The notes beneath the pieces were generated by a model that did not search any database, was not told the DNA's origin, and worked only from the letters and a program-made list of their open reading frames with translations. Shown one piece after another: positions 34,663 through 46,789 of a DNA stretch of 64,000 bases; positions within the stretch are counted from its first letter, which is position 1; each line of letters opens with the position of its first letter. Location of the stretch: assembly GCA_015680685.1 (NCBI GenBank), contig MNCI01016011.1, positions 68,923 to 132,922 on the forward strand, read 5' to 3'. A program made the position numbers and the translations under genes. This DNA is from Gnetum montanum. Taxonomy: Eukaryota; Streptophyta; Gnetopsida; Gnetales; Gnetaceae.

Positions 34663-36391
34663 TGAAACACCCTAAAAAATGCGGGGTCATCCTGGCCTCA
34701 CCAGGATCTTGCAGTCCGCACAGCACGATGGCAGTTCATCGGGAGAAGAACGTTTTGAGTCCAAGTCGGCTAGTTCGGAAAATTTTCTACTTTGAGCATG
34801 GATAGGTTCTATACCATCCTGCCCGCACACCAAAGTAGCCTAAATAGCTGGCAGCCTACTTAGGAACAGCCTGCAAAATCGACAGCAGCATCCTGGATGC
34901 GCAAGAAATAGTTCGACAAGTTTTCTAAGTCATGAAGCCTGCTACCCTACACTACGCTATGTAGCGTAGCAAGCTTCAGAAGACGACGGTGGAACAAAGT
35001 GCTACGCTATGCGACGTCACATAGCGTAGCATGGCAATGACTTCACTACCCACTCCCCTCGCCCAATTTTGAGTTCTACGGTGATGTCCTTTTTTTCGTT
35101 AGGAAGCGGCGAACTATGTCTGCTGCTATGCTATGCTGAGCTACATGGTGTAGCAATCCTGCAGAAGAGACAAAAGGCAGTTCGAAAGGCAAAGTTGATA
35201 AAGTTTGCAAAACTTGCATCGAAGGAGAATGGTTTCCAAATCGGAAAAACTCTTGCGACTAAGGCAAGTTACTACGCTATGTAGCGTAGTAAGCATGTAA
35301 CAAATAGTAGAACGCGCAACAATGTTCTATGCTACGCCGAGCATGCTACATCACAAGCACAGCAAGGCAAAGAGGTGATTGTGTGACATCAATGCACTCC
35401 ACCTAATTGAACCATTGGCACACGTCTCCAGACACTGACGATGCGATTACAGCATGGTAGGATCACAGTTATTACATGGCAGATTCGCATCGCAATGGTC
35501 TTGTAAGTCCAACGGTCACAGATGGCTTGAGTGGCACCAGTAAGATAGCACAAGCCTGCAGCCCATAGAATTCAAACCACCTTTCTTTTTTTTGCTTACC
35601 TTCGGCCCTATAAATATCCCGGAAAACAACATATAACAAGTCCAAAATGTTTGACTAAAAAATACCTGCAATTTGGAAAAGTCAGCAATTTGTAAAGTTG
35701 GCAATTGCAAAAAGAGTTCACATCTTTCTGGAAGCAAGCAGCTTGCAAGTAGTGGGAACTTTGAAATTCTAAAACAAAGATTTCCCCTCTAGCCGACATT
35801 GTAATAAACAAATTCATCTATCTAACACTAGAAATAGAGAGTCTCTTCTGGCTGGCATGAGATCCTCGTCTCCATTCTACCACCTTGGTAGAGCCCTACA
35901 TTATTTGCACGTGAATTCCACATCCAAGCACATAACTCTTTCCTTTTTTTGGCATGCCTCAGTTGCTCTCGGAACTTCTGCACTCCATCACGTTATGCAG
36001 TCAATTATATCCATCCTGACTGGACAAGTTTGTAGCTTTGGAGCGGTGCATGTTTCTAACCATACTCTTCTTTATCCCCCATTTGTTATCTTGTTCTTTT
36101 GCATTATTTTCTATTTTGTTCATATTTAAACATTATTTTGTATTACTGTTGCACTTTTACAGTTTCTCTTCTGCTTTATTTACCCGTAAGCATTATCTCT
36201 TATTTCACATTATTTACGTTGCAAAAGGCTATATTGATGCCAACATAAGTCCCTATCTGGTCGACCAGACCATTCAGGGCACCCTGTGTTCGCACACACC
36301 TAGCACCACCCTCTCACGGATACGGGGTTTGAATTGTCACGTTCACCGACCCTCGACATTCTTCCAGCCACTAATGTTTTCGGTCGCTACA
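34663..36391 (+). repeat. 5' LTR of Tat-1
   Basis: 1729 bp. TATAAATA at 35609-35616 is a likely promoter TATA box and is conserved at 52430-52437 in the other LTR. The palindromic words GCTACGCTA/TAGCGTAGC cluster at 34939-35035 and 35265-35345. Plus-strand ORFs at 35857-36528 inside the LTR have no supported product. Confidence 0.88.
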
Positions 36392-36397
36392 GTTTTT

Positions 36398-36415
36398 TGG
36401 TGCTAGAAGGAGGGC
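36398..36415 (+). other. Primer-binding site of Tat-1
   Basis: TGGTGCTAGAAGGAGGGC lies six bases after the LTR end. The tRNA is not assigned. Confidence 0.6.
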
Positions 36416-36431
36416 CTTTTGGTGCCTTTGC

Positions 36432-37340
36432 CATGTGTCACGGTAGTTCTGTGAGCCTTCTACACCCTGATACACATGAGTGTAAACATGACACCCTCTT
36501 GCGGTTGTTTGTGCTCTGTGCGGTGTAGATCAGTCGCCCTGATGGTTCCTTCGGAACCCTACGGAACACAAGGCCTCTAATCGCTGGTGAACTAACTCAT
36601 TTTACGGTTGTCTTGCATGTGTTCTGAACCCCATCTTGTGTGGTACAGATCGGTCACCTCGACGGTCCCTTCGTGATCCTGCGAGACATAAAGCTTGCCT
36701 GATTGCTAGCTAGCTTGCCCATCCTACGGTTGTCTTACCTACGTTCTGTACCCCATCCAGCGTGGTATAGACCGGTCACCTCGACGGTCCCTCTGGGATC
36801 CTGCGAGACATAAAGCCTACATGGTCGCTAGTTAATTTGCTCATCTTACAGTAGTCTCGTATGCCTTTCACACCTTGGCTTGCATTAGCGTAGACTTGAC
36901 ACCCATCTGGGGTTGTTTACGCATCGTACGGTGTAGATCGATCGCCTTGACGGTTCCTCCAGAACCCTATGAGAGAATAAGCCTTTCGGCGACGATTTAA
37001 CTTGCCTTTCCTTTTTATAGTAGTCTTGCATGTGTTCTGCATCCTAACCAGTGTAGGTGAAAACGTGACACCCTTGGACGTTGTTTACGCCTTGTGTGGT
37101 GTAGGTCGGTCGTCTCAAGGGTCCCTCCGGGATCCTACGGGACATAAAACCTTCTTGATCATTTGTCAACTGAACTGGCCTTATAGTAGTCTTGCACATG
37201 CTTTGTACCTCATTGTGCACAGGCATAGACGTGACACCCTCTATGGTTGTTTACGCTTTGTGTGGTATAGATCGGTCGCCCTGATGATTCCCCTAGAATC
37301 AGGCAAGACGTAAAGCCACCCTTTTGTCATTTTTTTAATC
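36432..37340 (+). repeat. Leader tandem repeats with conserved hairpin
   Basis: About six units, four near 167 bp and two shortened to ~122 bp, each with a core GTGTAGATCGGTCGCC, a small hairpin and CGTAAAGCC or a variant. Hairpin stems seen: GGTTCC/GGAACC (36544), GGTCCC/GGGATC (36783), GGTTC/GAACC (36951), GGTCCC/GGGATC (37119) and TGATTC/GAATCA (37284). They lie between the primer site and gag, where retroelement packaging or dimerisation signals are usually found. Confidence 0.72.
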
Positions 37341-37382
37341 CTTCTATTTTGTTGCATTTTTTTCATAATCACTTTCTTAGCA

Positions 37383-39830
37383 ATGGCTTTCTCCACCACC
37401 GCTGTGGACACCTTCAACGTGGAGGTGCCCTTCATGGTCCAAGGCACTACTGGTGCCGAACAACAGCTGAATCCAATGCAGGAAGCACACTCGTCTCTCA
37501 GAATCCAAAATCGAGGACCTAAGGGATTGGCCCAGCAACACGAGTGTTATAGTTTCCTTTGTGCAAAGGTGCAGGCTAATTTACCCTTGGATTTACATGA
37601 ACTCGAAGAAAAACACAGCTTCGAGTTCGCTTACTGCAACAGGGAGGAATTTGTTCCTACCCCGGGCATTTCTTTACCTTTAATGCAAGCGTACCAAAGG
37701 CTTCTAGATCAACTAATCTAGTTGACCAGGCTTAGGAAGCAACAAGACACAGCATCCAACTAGGATGATGCCTTTCAAGATGAGCAGGAGGAACTCAATT
37801 CCCAATCTTAGGAGGGAGGTTAGGCCAACCACGTTCTTGTCCCACCTGCCCATTCCTTCTGGGCCAACCCACTGTCTGTCACCACCCCCTTTATCATTAC
37901 ACCTATGCTTCAGCAGCCTACAACTACAACTGCAATGGGTAGCAATGCTACATTCCCAGCGTGCCATCACCCCCATTTCCCGGTTTCCCCCACAGCAACT
38001 GTGCAGCTGTAAGCCGTTTATCAGCACGCTCCCATGGTGTGCAACACGCCTATCACGGCTACCCTACTGCATATCCATACAGTACCTACTTTGCAACTGC
38101 ACATAACTCCTATCCGATTCCTACCTATGAATTTTTTCCACCCACTGTGCTGGGCCTGGGCCCATGCACATGGTGGACCCCGTTCGGTTCTTCGTCTCTT
38201 CTACAACTGTCGCAGATGTCTCACTACGTTCACCCTCAAGCCTATCCAACCCCGCAAACGATACATCCTGGCACGGGGCCATGGTAAGTCCTGTAGGTAA
38301 CCCAAACGGCCTATCCAGTGACTCAACCCACTATTACCACTCCAACAATACCACCCACCATGTGGTGGACAATGCAAACAACACCTTTAGCGGGGGTGAT
38401 CCTAATGGCACCCTCGATGGGTCAAATCACCATCGCCACCATACCACATGTGCGAGTTGCCTCTACAGTCCCTTAGCCATCTACAATGTTGCCGGGTCTA
38501 GACCAGGCATTTCAGCTCATCCAGACCCTAACTAAGGAATTAAAATGCCTCAAAGCTGTTGGGTTTGATACAGTATAATTTATGGACTTCTATTAGGACA
38601 ACCCCATCAACCCTGCAATCCCTGCTTTGATATTGCCACCTGGGATGTCCCTCCCACACTTCACAAAGTATGACGGGGAAGGGGATTCCAATACCCATCT
38701 CGTCACTTTCCGATCGGAGTCTTTGTTATTATAATAGTGGCTGCATACGATCATTCACATCTTCGCCATGTCCCTAGCTGGGAAAGCACTAGATTGGTAC
38801 TGCATGTTGCCACGTTCATCCATTTCCACTTTGGAAGAACTGTTGACCCAGTTTGTGACACGCTTCAAATATAACTTAAAGCCAGAAACCACATTGGATC
38901 AGTTGATGGGCATGAAAAAAGACTCATTAAAACCAGTCCAAAAATTCATTCAATGTTGGAGCGCGACACTTAACGAAATCCGTGAGCCCATCGTGGAGGC
39001 TCACTTGTTAGCCATCTTTAAGGGTGCGGTGAATGACTTCATCAAGCCCAAACTGTATTACCTCGCTCCACGCTCACTTAGCCAAGCTTTCGCTCACTTA
39101 GCCAAGCTTTCGATCCATGCTCACTTTGGTAAGCAAAGACCCAGCCTACATCACTTACAAGAATAGTTTCACAAAAAAGGACAAGGGTAAGGCCCCAACA
39201 ACCATGGTGGATGCTGTGGTAGCTAAGGCTAAGCCCAAACATAGCAACAGTGGAAGCAAGAATAACAAGAAACTTTCTATATCTGAGGTTGACTCTGCGC
39301 CCAAACTGGGCCAAGCATCACAACCTGTCACACCTGTGCCTGAGACATCTGCATACACTAAACCCAACTTCGAGCACAAAGATCATTCAAAATACACCCC
39401 ACTACCTCTCAAACCTTCAAAACTCTTGAAGCAATTGTTGGTAGTGGGATACATCCAACACAAGCAGATGTTAAAGGAAGCAAACATGAGACATCGACAT
39501 TATTGCAAACTCCTTAGGAATCCCTCTTTGGCCCTACCCAATGAGCCCCTGGTTCCTAGTGGTTTCAGGCTAGATAGGTTTTGTGACTACCACCAACTAT
39601 GTGGTCACACCACAGATTATTGTTTATCATTGCAGGATGACATCCAAAGATTAATCGACCTGGAAAAGCTGATGCTAGATGAAAGTAACCCAGTACGCCC
39701 TGAAAATCAATCTATGTATGTCTACATAGACACCCTCAACACCAATAATGCTAGTTACATAATCAACGCCATCGGTATTGACAATGATCCCACGCCATCC
39801 TTCCAACCATTTGTGATTCGTGTGCCTTAG
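37383..39830 (+). pseudogene. gag of Tat-1
   Basis: ATG at 37383 (MAFSTTAVDT), with stops from about 37721. A Pro/Thr/His-rich middle follows. The gag core at 38620-39166 has MSLPHFTKYDGEGDSNTHL, GKALDWYCMLPRSSIST and VTRFKYNLKPETTLDQL. A zinc knuckle, C-x5-C-x-H-x4-C (FCDYHQLCGHTTDYC), lies near 39583-39627 and is followed by QDDIQRLID, the usual Tat form. The frame shifts near 39120. The last piece is open to 39830. Confidence 0.78.
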
Positions 39831-40554
39831 TGTAGTGCACCAATACCACCAATGGTTGGCCCAAGTTCGTAGCCACCCTTCATCTTGAAAGTCCCACCAT
39901 GGGCATCTACCTCTACACCGCCTATTGGCGAGGCCACGTGACCCCGTTAGTCACCACCTCTAGCTCCATTCATCATCAGGGGGCCAACATCTTCGATAGC
40001 CCCCATCTCGTGCAACAACATTAAACAACCTCCTCACCCCATTAGGCGAGAAGCCTACTTGGTAGGTGAAGCATCGAAGGGAAATAATGTCAAAAGTATC
40101 TCCAAGCCTACGCCTTCACCCCTTGTATTTACACCTTCACCACCAAAGACGAAGGTCGACACGATTACACAACCTGCGTCACCTTGCCGACAAAGATCTG
40201 AATGTAGGTCTGAAGTCGTCTCTCCTCGAGAGATTCGTCTTCTAAGATGAATCGAGGAGGAGGAAGGTGTTAAACACACGAGTGGCAAAGACTTCTTGGA
40301 CACCCTCACCTAGGTCGGGCAAGCCCTAAGGCAAAAAAATGCTACGTTGAGCTTGTACGACCTGGTCATGACATCTGTACCTCACCACGAGGCTCTAGTC
40401 TACATGTTAATGGTGATTCCGGTTGACAAAAACATGCCAACAGAAGAGAAAGCGATCCACTTGGTCATACTCCCCTCTGTACCAACAGAGTCTATAGTAC
40501 CTCGATTAACTTTCAGTAGCAACGCCATTAAGGAAGATCCCGAAGGAGGTTAAG

Positions 40555-41160
40555 TGACTACAGCACCTCTCTTCATCACAATTCGGGTTAACCAACACTG
40601 GATCCGAAGGGTACACGTCGATGATGGGGCTGCCACAAATGTCATTTCCTTCCTATTATAGATAAGTTGGGATTGATCAATCAAATCAAACCAACAGTAA
40701 TGTCATGTCTGCGGTCCTTCAATAGGGCACACATCCTAGTGAAGGGCACAGTTCACGTAAACTTCGTAGCAGGGGACCAGTTCCCCATAGATGCAATGTT
40801 CGTCGTGGTTGAAGAAATGCCCAGGTTTAACCTAATCTTGGAAAGATCATGGTTAGCACAACTTAGGGCTATCTCCTCACCTATACACCAGGAAATACAC
40901 TTATCATACGTAGGTAAGGAGGTGATAATCCATGACGACGAGGTAGTAACATGAGCAATTAGAAATGTAGGCATGGAACAGGGTTCAAAAGTTACAACCT
41001 TTGAAGATGAAGTACCTGTTCATGCATGCATTAATCATATAATGAAGGGATTGGTCCAACGAGCCGACCCTCAAATCAAAAACTCATGGTGTGAGTTGCC
41101 CTTCCAAGTGAAGGACAGTATTATGAGGGGGGACCTAGGTGAAACGCCTTGATCCTACGT
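40555..41160 (+). pseudogene. Protease of Tat-1
   Basis: The active site is DDGAATNVIS near 40620-40650 (family D-S/D-G-A/S-x-x-N-hydrophobic-hydrophobic). The C-terminal block FNLILERSWLAQLRAISSPI is near 40830-40890. One stop breaks it after the active site. The sequence after it resembles a PR-RT linker up to about 41160. Confidence 0.75.
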
Positions 41161-41728
41161 TCTGATCAACCAGCAAAAGGTCAAGAGGCAGCTACGCATA
41201 GCATAGTAGGCTTGCAACCTCCCACCTAGTTACTATCCTTGCATATTCGCCATTTCCTTGTCTCATCAATATGCCATCCTTTCGGCATGCTACGCTAAGG
41301 GCTAAGATGGCCCAAAACTAGCAATGGCTTAAAATGGCCTAAAACTAGCATACGAGAGCATGAAAACTTTACATAACGCATAAGTTAATACAAAACCTAT
41401 CTCCTTGCTAAAGTTTTTCATTTCATTCAAAATTTTCACCCATTGGTAGTGTTTGTAAAATTTTCAAAATTTTTAATAAAAGAAGAAAAAGAGAGAGGGG
41501 AGTCCCATGCTGTCATGGGTTATCTCCGTTCACATCGTCTTCACCGTTTGCCCCTGCTTCACCTACTTGTGCATCACTCGCTCCTATGTTGCCCCTTACC
41601 AGCTCTTCATTTCCTCCCTCTAAGGGCCTCACACCTTCATTGAGGGCCTATATCCCAAAAATAAAGTAGTTAGCTAGGGTAAAAAATGCGGTAAACTCTA
41701 GCTATAGCACAACATTAAAGCAACTAAC
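41161..41728. other. Spacer between protease and antisense gene
   Basis: Non-coding, with TAGCATAG and GCTACGCTA words near 41200 and 41290. No gene is supported. Confidence 0.45.
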
Positions 41729-44700
41729 CTAAGGAGAGCCTGCATCAATCTTAAGAGGTATTTGGTCTAGACTGAGCCTGAGGCGATGCCCAATCCCCTG
41801 TATCAAAATGTCCATCCAACGCTTGTCACTAGGCTTAGCATTCGCAGCGGCAACTTTCACCCTTTCCAAGGTCATCCACTTTAGAGGTTCTCGGCAAAGG
41901 CAGGTGGTTGCGGTCTCTCCTGTAGGAAGGTTCATCCTCAGGTCAGGAGACTTTGTGACCTTCACCTGCTCTTTAAACTTGGCATAGGCCTCTGAGCGCC
42001 AATGGCCTTCATGAACGTTTCGTACGAGAACGCCTCCACAACACTGTCTTTATACAATCTTCGATGGGTTTTATTTTCTAGCTTGTATGTATATTTGTGA
42101 TCCCTCTGGGCTTTCCCCCATTCAAAGACCTTAGCATTGATGTCTTTCATATCCTAGCACTTCTAGGCTAGCAAGTCCATCTGCATCTGTTGTTCGATTA
42201 TTTCACGGGTGGACTCTACATTTTGATGAATGACAGTCCAAAACCTGGTGTAGTCATCCACAGCCCTTTGCAAATCGATAGGGTCAGGGTTACGGTTTAT
42301 GAGGAAATTGATCCTTGACTTGAGGTTCTCTACCTTGGTGACCAGTTCGGCCTCTCTCTGATTGACCCTTTCGACCCATTTCCATAGGTATTCGTTGGTG
42401 CGTCTACACTCCCATAGAGAATGCGCTGAGTGTAAGACACATTTTTAAGCCTTGTCAAATGTACGACGAGACACCTTGATCACGTCAAGCGAAAGTGCAG
42501 GCACCGCCCTAACCTCCATAGGTCGTTTCGGGTCCCAGTTAAGCCGAGAAGTTGTTCAACGTAGAAAGCATAGTAATCACATTAGCATAACATAATCAAC
42601 AAACTTGAAAATTTCAACGTAGCAACAAAAGGATAGTTAATACTCCTACTTACCCACACGAGGGTCCACCTATTGTAGGCGTTTGATCATGTCATCGACA
42701 AGTCCCTGAACAAATACAAACTTGTCAGGGACTTTAGCCCATGACTTCATATGAAGCGGAGGAAGTCCTTAGACATTAGCAGTAGCACCTGTTACATGAC
42801 TAAGCATGTCAGCAATGGCAAAAACAGACTACAGTAAGGCACAAACAAAGCCTAACTCACTAGCATCCAGTTGTCGTCTTTCTTCTTGCCGATGTAAGAA
42901 AATCATGGTAGGCTCAGTAGAAGGCCCAGCCAAGTCCATAAAAGCCACTACCTCATGAACTGGTGCCTTTCCTTTCAGGAGAGAAGAGTCTTTTTTTATT
43001 TTGGGGAGGTACCTCTTCATTAGGAAGAGCCTTCCTAATGACAAGAGTCCTTGCCCTGGAGATAGGAGCTTCATTATTCCTGACTAGGGACCTTTCTTCC
43101 AAAGCCAGGGCCCCCATGTCTTTATTTGTCATCCTCGTCTTAAGGGTCGACACTTCCTCGTCGTCTTCTTCTTCGTCTTCTTCTTCTTCTGCCTTCAAAA
43201 GGACATACATACGTCAAATCGAAACAAGTTAACTCAAAACAGATGCCATGCTACGACGCACTACCTAACGAAGCATAAAATAGCAAGCCATAACAAAGTA
43301 AAATAAATATTATGTAGCACTCACCAATGGGGGGTTGCATTCACCACAACTTGAACTGCAGTCTTTGCCCCTCCTCTTCGTGAAAGCTTTCACTTGCTGA
43401 GGGAGGTCTCTTTCTTCGCAGCTCCATGGGCATGGTCTAAGCTATGAGACGTTCACCCTATGTCACATTGTCGATTATGGTAGGGGGCATCTCCCCTACG
43501 CTATCCTAGCCACAAGCGCTACGAACTGCCAGACCTTTAGTTGTTATAGATAATGACTCCCCTACCATTTCTGGGGGGTCTTGGGCTTGCATAGTCTGAA
43601 GGACCTGTTGAATCCATGGCTTAGGAATCTGGTCACGATCTAGCTCGGACCAAACTCCATCCTCCTGGACCACCAGGAACTCCACGAAGCGCTTTAAACA
43701 GCCTATGTAGAAAGCATAGTGTATGTTAGAGCGGGATTCCGTTGACTCATGGAGTCCCAAAATCTCAGCCTGCAAACCACTACATAGGAATTCGGCCCAA
43801 TTGTAACAGGCCCCCTTCTCCATGACTTCCTGCATGACCCAAGCCTACTCAAGCCCCAGGACCTTCCCTTGGGTGAGCAATTGAGGGAATGCATGGGCAT
43901 GAAAGACCGGGTATATCCCCATAGCAAGACCTTCCATGAGTTTGTCCATAGGAAACCCCTTTTGCTCCTTGGTGAGCCTTAGCCACTCCTCGATATGCTG
44001 CTTATGAAGGGTCAACTCCTACTTTTCCTTCAACATCAAATCAGTGCCATTAGTAGGGAAGCCAAACAAATCTGAAAACAGTTGGTCATTGATGTCAATG
44101 ACCACCCACACATCCCGTACGTATGTACGAAAATGGCTCGCCTACCTAGAGAAGGAGTTGACCAAGGAAAGAATCTCTACAGCAGGGATGCTCGGATTTG
44201 AAGCCATGAACAAAGCCATAAGTCTAGCCATTCAGATTTTCTTGAGCAAGGGGTCTAGAGCCCCTCATTCTAACCATCCTTGGCTCGCTGCTACTTCACC
44301 ATATTTGAAGTAAATGTTTCCCCCTTGCCTCTTGGTAGTTACCACCATCACCTCACGAGGCTTCTTTGCTCCTACAGCAATGATCAGAAAACACACTTAG
44401 CATAACAAACTACGAAAACACTTGAGTATGTGGTGCTTGCCCGTCAACCCACCAGGTCTATATGGTGAGGGAAATAGCGGGAGCTTACCCGCCAGGATTG
44501 CTTCGAGCATGACCTGCTTGAAAGGTTCTCTCAACTCCTTGTCCAGCCATCCCTTCACCCTATAATAATAGTAGAGGGAGGCGAGCATGCGAAGGTAGGA
44601 ATAGTATCCCTCCCTGCAATGACTAATCACACCCACTCGCAGGCTCTTGGTAGAGGCAAATTCCTGTAGGGCTAACTGCATTGTGGCCAACTTACCTGGC

Positions 44701-45900
44701 TGATCATGAACCCTATCATTGTCAATATAGAACCTGGTGATAAGCATACACTATCAGCACTCGGCCAAGTATGGCCAACATTGCACAACCAAGCAAAGTA
44801 AAGACATGAAACTCACCTGCCAATGCAATGGACGATCCCCTGTGGGTTCTGAAAGTAGGTCGCCATTTGGCATGCAAGATACAATGTGTTGTATGGGTGA
44901 TAACATTGGTATTCTGGAATATCATAGATCTAGGCTAAACACCTCAACCTTGTTGAGTGTGGGTTAGATCCTCCTCCTAGCATGCTTGCGGTCACGTCGT
45001 CGAAAATGTATCTCAGGATGCCCCGATTTGTCCCTAGCAATATGGCCTCTATTATGCTGAATGCCTCCTCTTTGTCTAAGGAGGACCAAACCATGAGACT
45101 AAAATGGTTAAGAAGGAATTGCAGGAAGTCTCACGCCCCATTCCTAAACCAAACCACTTGCTCTCTCACACGTATTGGGGGAGGAGGAACGTTGGCCATA
45201 GGTCTACCCACGTTACATAGGACCCCTTCAAGGTCCAAGATGATTAGCGTAGACCTTGGCCCTACCCTACATGACACAACCAGCAAATATTGACATCAAA
45301 TCTGAATGTAATGCATGTGCAACATAGCAGCACCTAGCATAACATGAATGTAGCGTAACATAACCCTTTGTTCATCATAGCGTAGCAAAAGGTGCGAAAG
45401 CCTAGCGTAGCTAGAACATGCAAGTAGCTTAGCGTAGCAACAAAATAACTAACAACATGCTCAAAAAAAAAACACATGTTGTGGCACTACATCAAACATA
45501 ACCAAACCCTCTTAAGGGTTTTACGTCATGGCATGCCAAGGTCAAGCAACTTAAAGGGTCCCAGCCCCGTAGTTGCGACAACTGCGACAGTGGCAACAGC
45601 CTTGCATGCAATCACAACGAGACCCTTGCACAACAACCACGACCAAAAGAAAAAGATGTCACAGCAATACAAAAGCTCAAATAACACGGTCGCAGAAAAT
45701 ACAAATGACAAAACAAATGAGATGCAAAACCAGAGCAGAAATCGGAAGAAGGTGCAAGATGAAAAGGATAGAGGAGACATGAAAACTCACTAAGTCAACA
45801 GTGCGCTCTCCCACGCCGGAATGTGCGCTTGTGGCCCACACCTCAGGGTCTTCTTCACCTCCCCAACCTTCGTAAGAACCAACTGAGTCTTAGGAGCCAT
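41729..45900 (-). pseudogene. Antisense spliced gene with FCP1-like domain (Tat-1 copy)
   Basis: Read on the minus strand, six exons are suggested by GT-AG junctions: 45900-45791, 45266-44817, 44733-44453, 44371-43325, 43192-42654 and 42508-41729 (the last two less certain). Exons 2-3 resemble the FCP1/HAD phosphatase domain: LIILDLEGVLCNV, FLQFLLNHFSLMVWSS, YNTLYLACQMATYFQNP and ATMQLALQEF. The first catalytic Asp remains, but the second is Glu and the late Asp pair is absent. Exon 4 has VIDINDQLFSDLFGFPTNGT and VMEKGACYNWAEFLC, similar in layout to the coiled-coil element's domain. Exon 5 starts with an acidic Glu/Asp run. Stops occur in most exons. Tat-2 has the same gene and junctions. 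Confidence 0.7.
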
Positions 45901-46050
45901 GGCCCTACTTGTAGATTTATGACCTTCGCCTTAGAAATTCACCTCGCTAATCAATTAACACAATTGCTCTGTGCTCCGAAATCGCCAAGTGCTCCGATGA
46001 GGATTTTGTGCTTTTATAGTGAAAATGTCGAAATTACCAAGGTTCAATCC

Positions 46051-46058
46051 CTATTTAT
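46051..46058 (-). promoter_or_regulatory. Conserved TATA-like box of the antisense gene (Tat-1)
   Basis: Minus strand CATAAATAGGGATT lies about 150 bases before the antisense ATG. Tat-2 has TATAAATAGGGATT at the equivalent place and both continue with AACC-TTGGTAA, in a region otherwise poorly conserved. Confidence 0.6.
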
Positions 46059-46179
46059 GGTAGTAGTGGAAAAATGAGTAAAACTTCCTCTTTCTCTCTC
46101 TCTAATTAATACGGAGCACGGTGTGCAGCGTAGCATGCTCGCCACGACATCATGACACTATTAGCATTTAGACCTTGGC

Positions 46180-46690
46180 ACACTTTAGGCCAATTACTCG
46201 CCTTCCAAAAAACTAATATAATAATGTTTGTTTTTGATTAAAGGTCCAAAAAGACCTTAAACTAACAAACCTAACATGATTATGCTCCTTAGGACCCAAA
46301 AATAGTAATTTCGATCGCAGTCCGCAATGATGTCAAGCTAACTAACTCCTTACATTAGCAGTTACCTCGTACGCCTCGACATAGGTGGTATCATATTTTC
46401 TAGTAGTTTCATGTCTTCATTCCTGCACTGGCAGTTCAATACCCTTTGTGCTTGCAGTTTCATTCTTTTTATTATTTTGCATATCAAGATTTTGCATGTC
46501 GCAATGTGGCAGTCCGAAATGACACTAAACTAGCAGTTTGGCATTCACATATCAATGACTATACAACTTCACACTTCACATCAACAATTTACATATCTTT
46601 GAAAATTCTAGACTCTTGTGCCTTGGTGGTCCACCACGACCTTAAACTAGCAAACTCTCAATCTGTACATTACCTTACTTAGCAAGTTGC
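46180..46690. repeat. Decayed GCTAGTTTAAGGTC minisatellite (upstream of RT, Tat-1)
   Basis: Scattered units such as CTTAAACTAGCAAAC, ACTAAACTAGCAGTTTGG and GCAGTTTCATT correspond to the monomer seen in clean form at 55650-56180. They lie between the antisense gene's promoter and the RT domain. Confidence 0.5.
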
Positions 46691-46789
46691 ATCTCGATGT
46701 TGCTTTGCAGATTTATGTTTCACACAATCTCTGATCACCCTTACCCAGGTTTCCATCTTGTGATGGCAGGTTAAGCAAGAGATGGAAAC

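Noticed and set aside
35857-36528. ORFs of 64-122 codons in the Tat-1 LTR, with near copies at 52668-53262.
   Set aside because: They are repeated only because the LTR is repeated. They contain hydrophobic low-complexity runs and lack a common start; no domain seen.
36432-37340. CRISPR-like array.
   Set aside because: Units are ~122-167 bp and similar throughout with no unique spacers, in a plant retroelement leader.
42963-45793. Plus-strand ORFs over the antisense gene (for example 42963-43232, 44982-45293, 45476-45793).
   Set aside because: The Tat-2 comparison and the splice junctions support the other strand; these are shadows.
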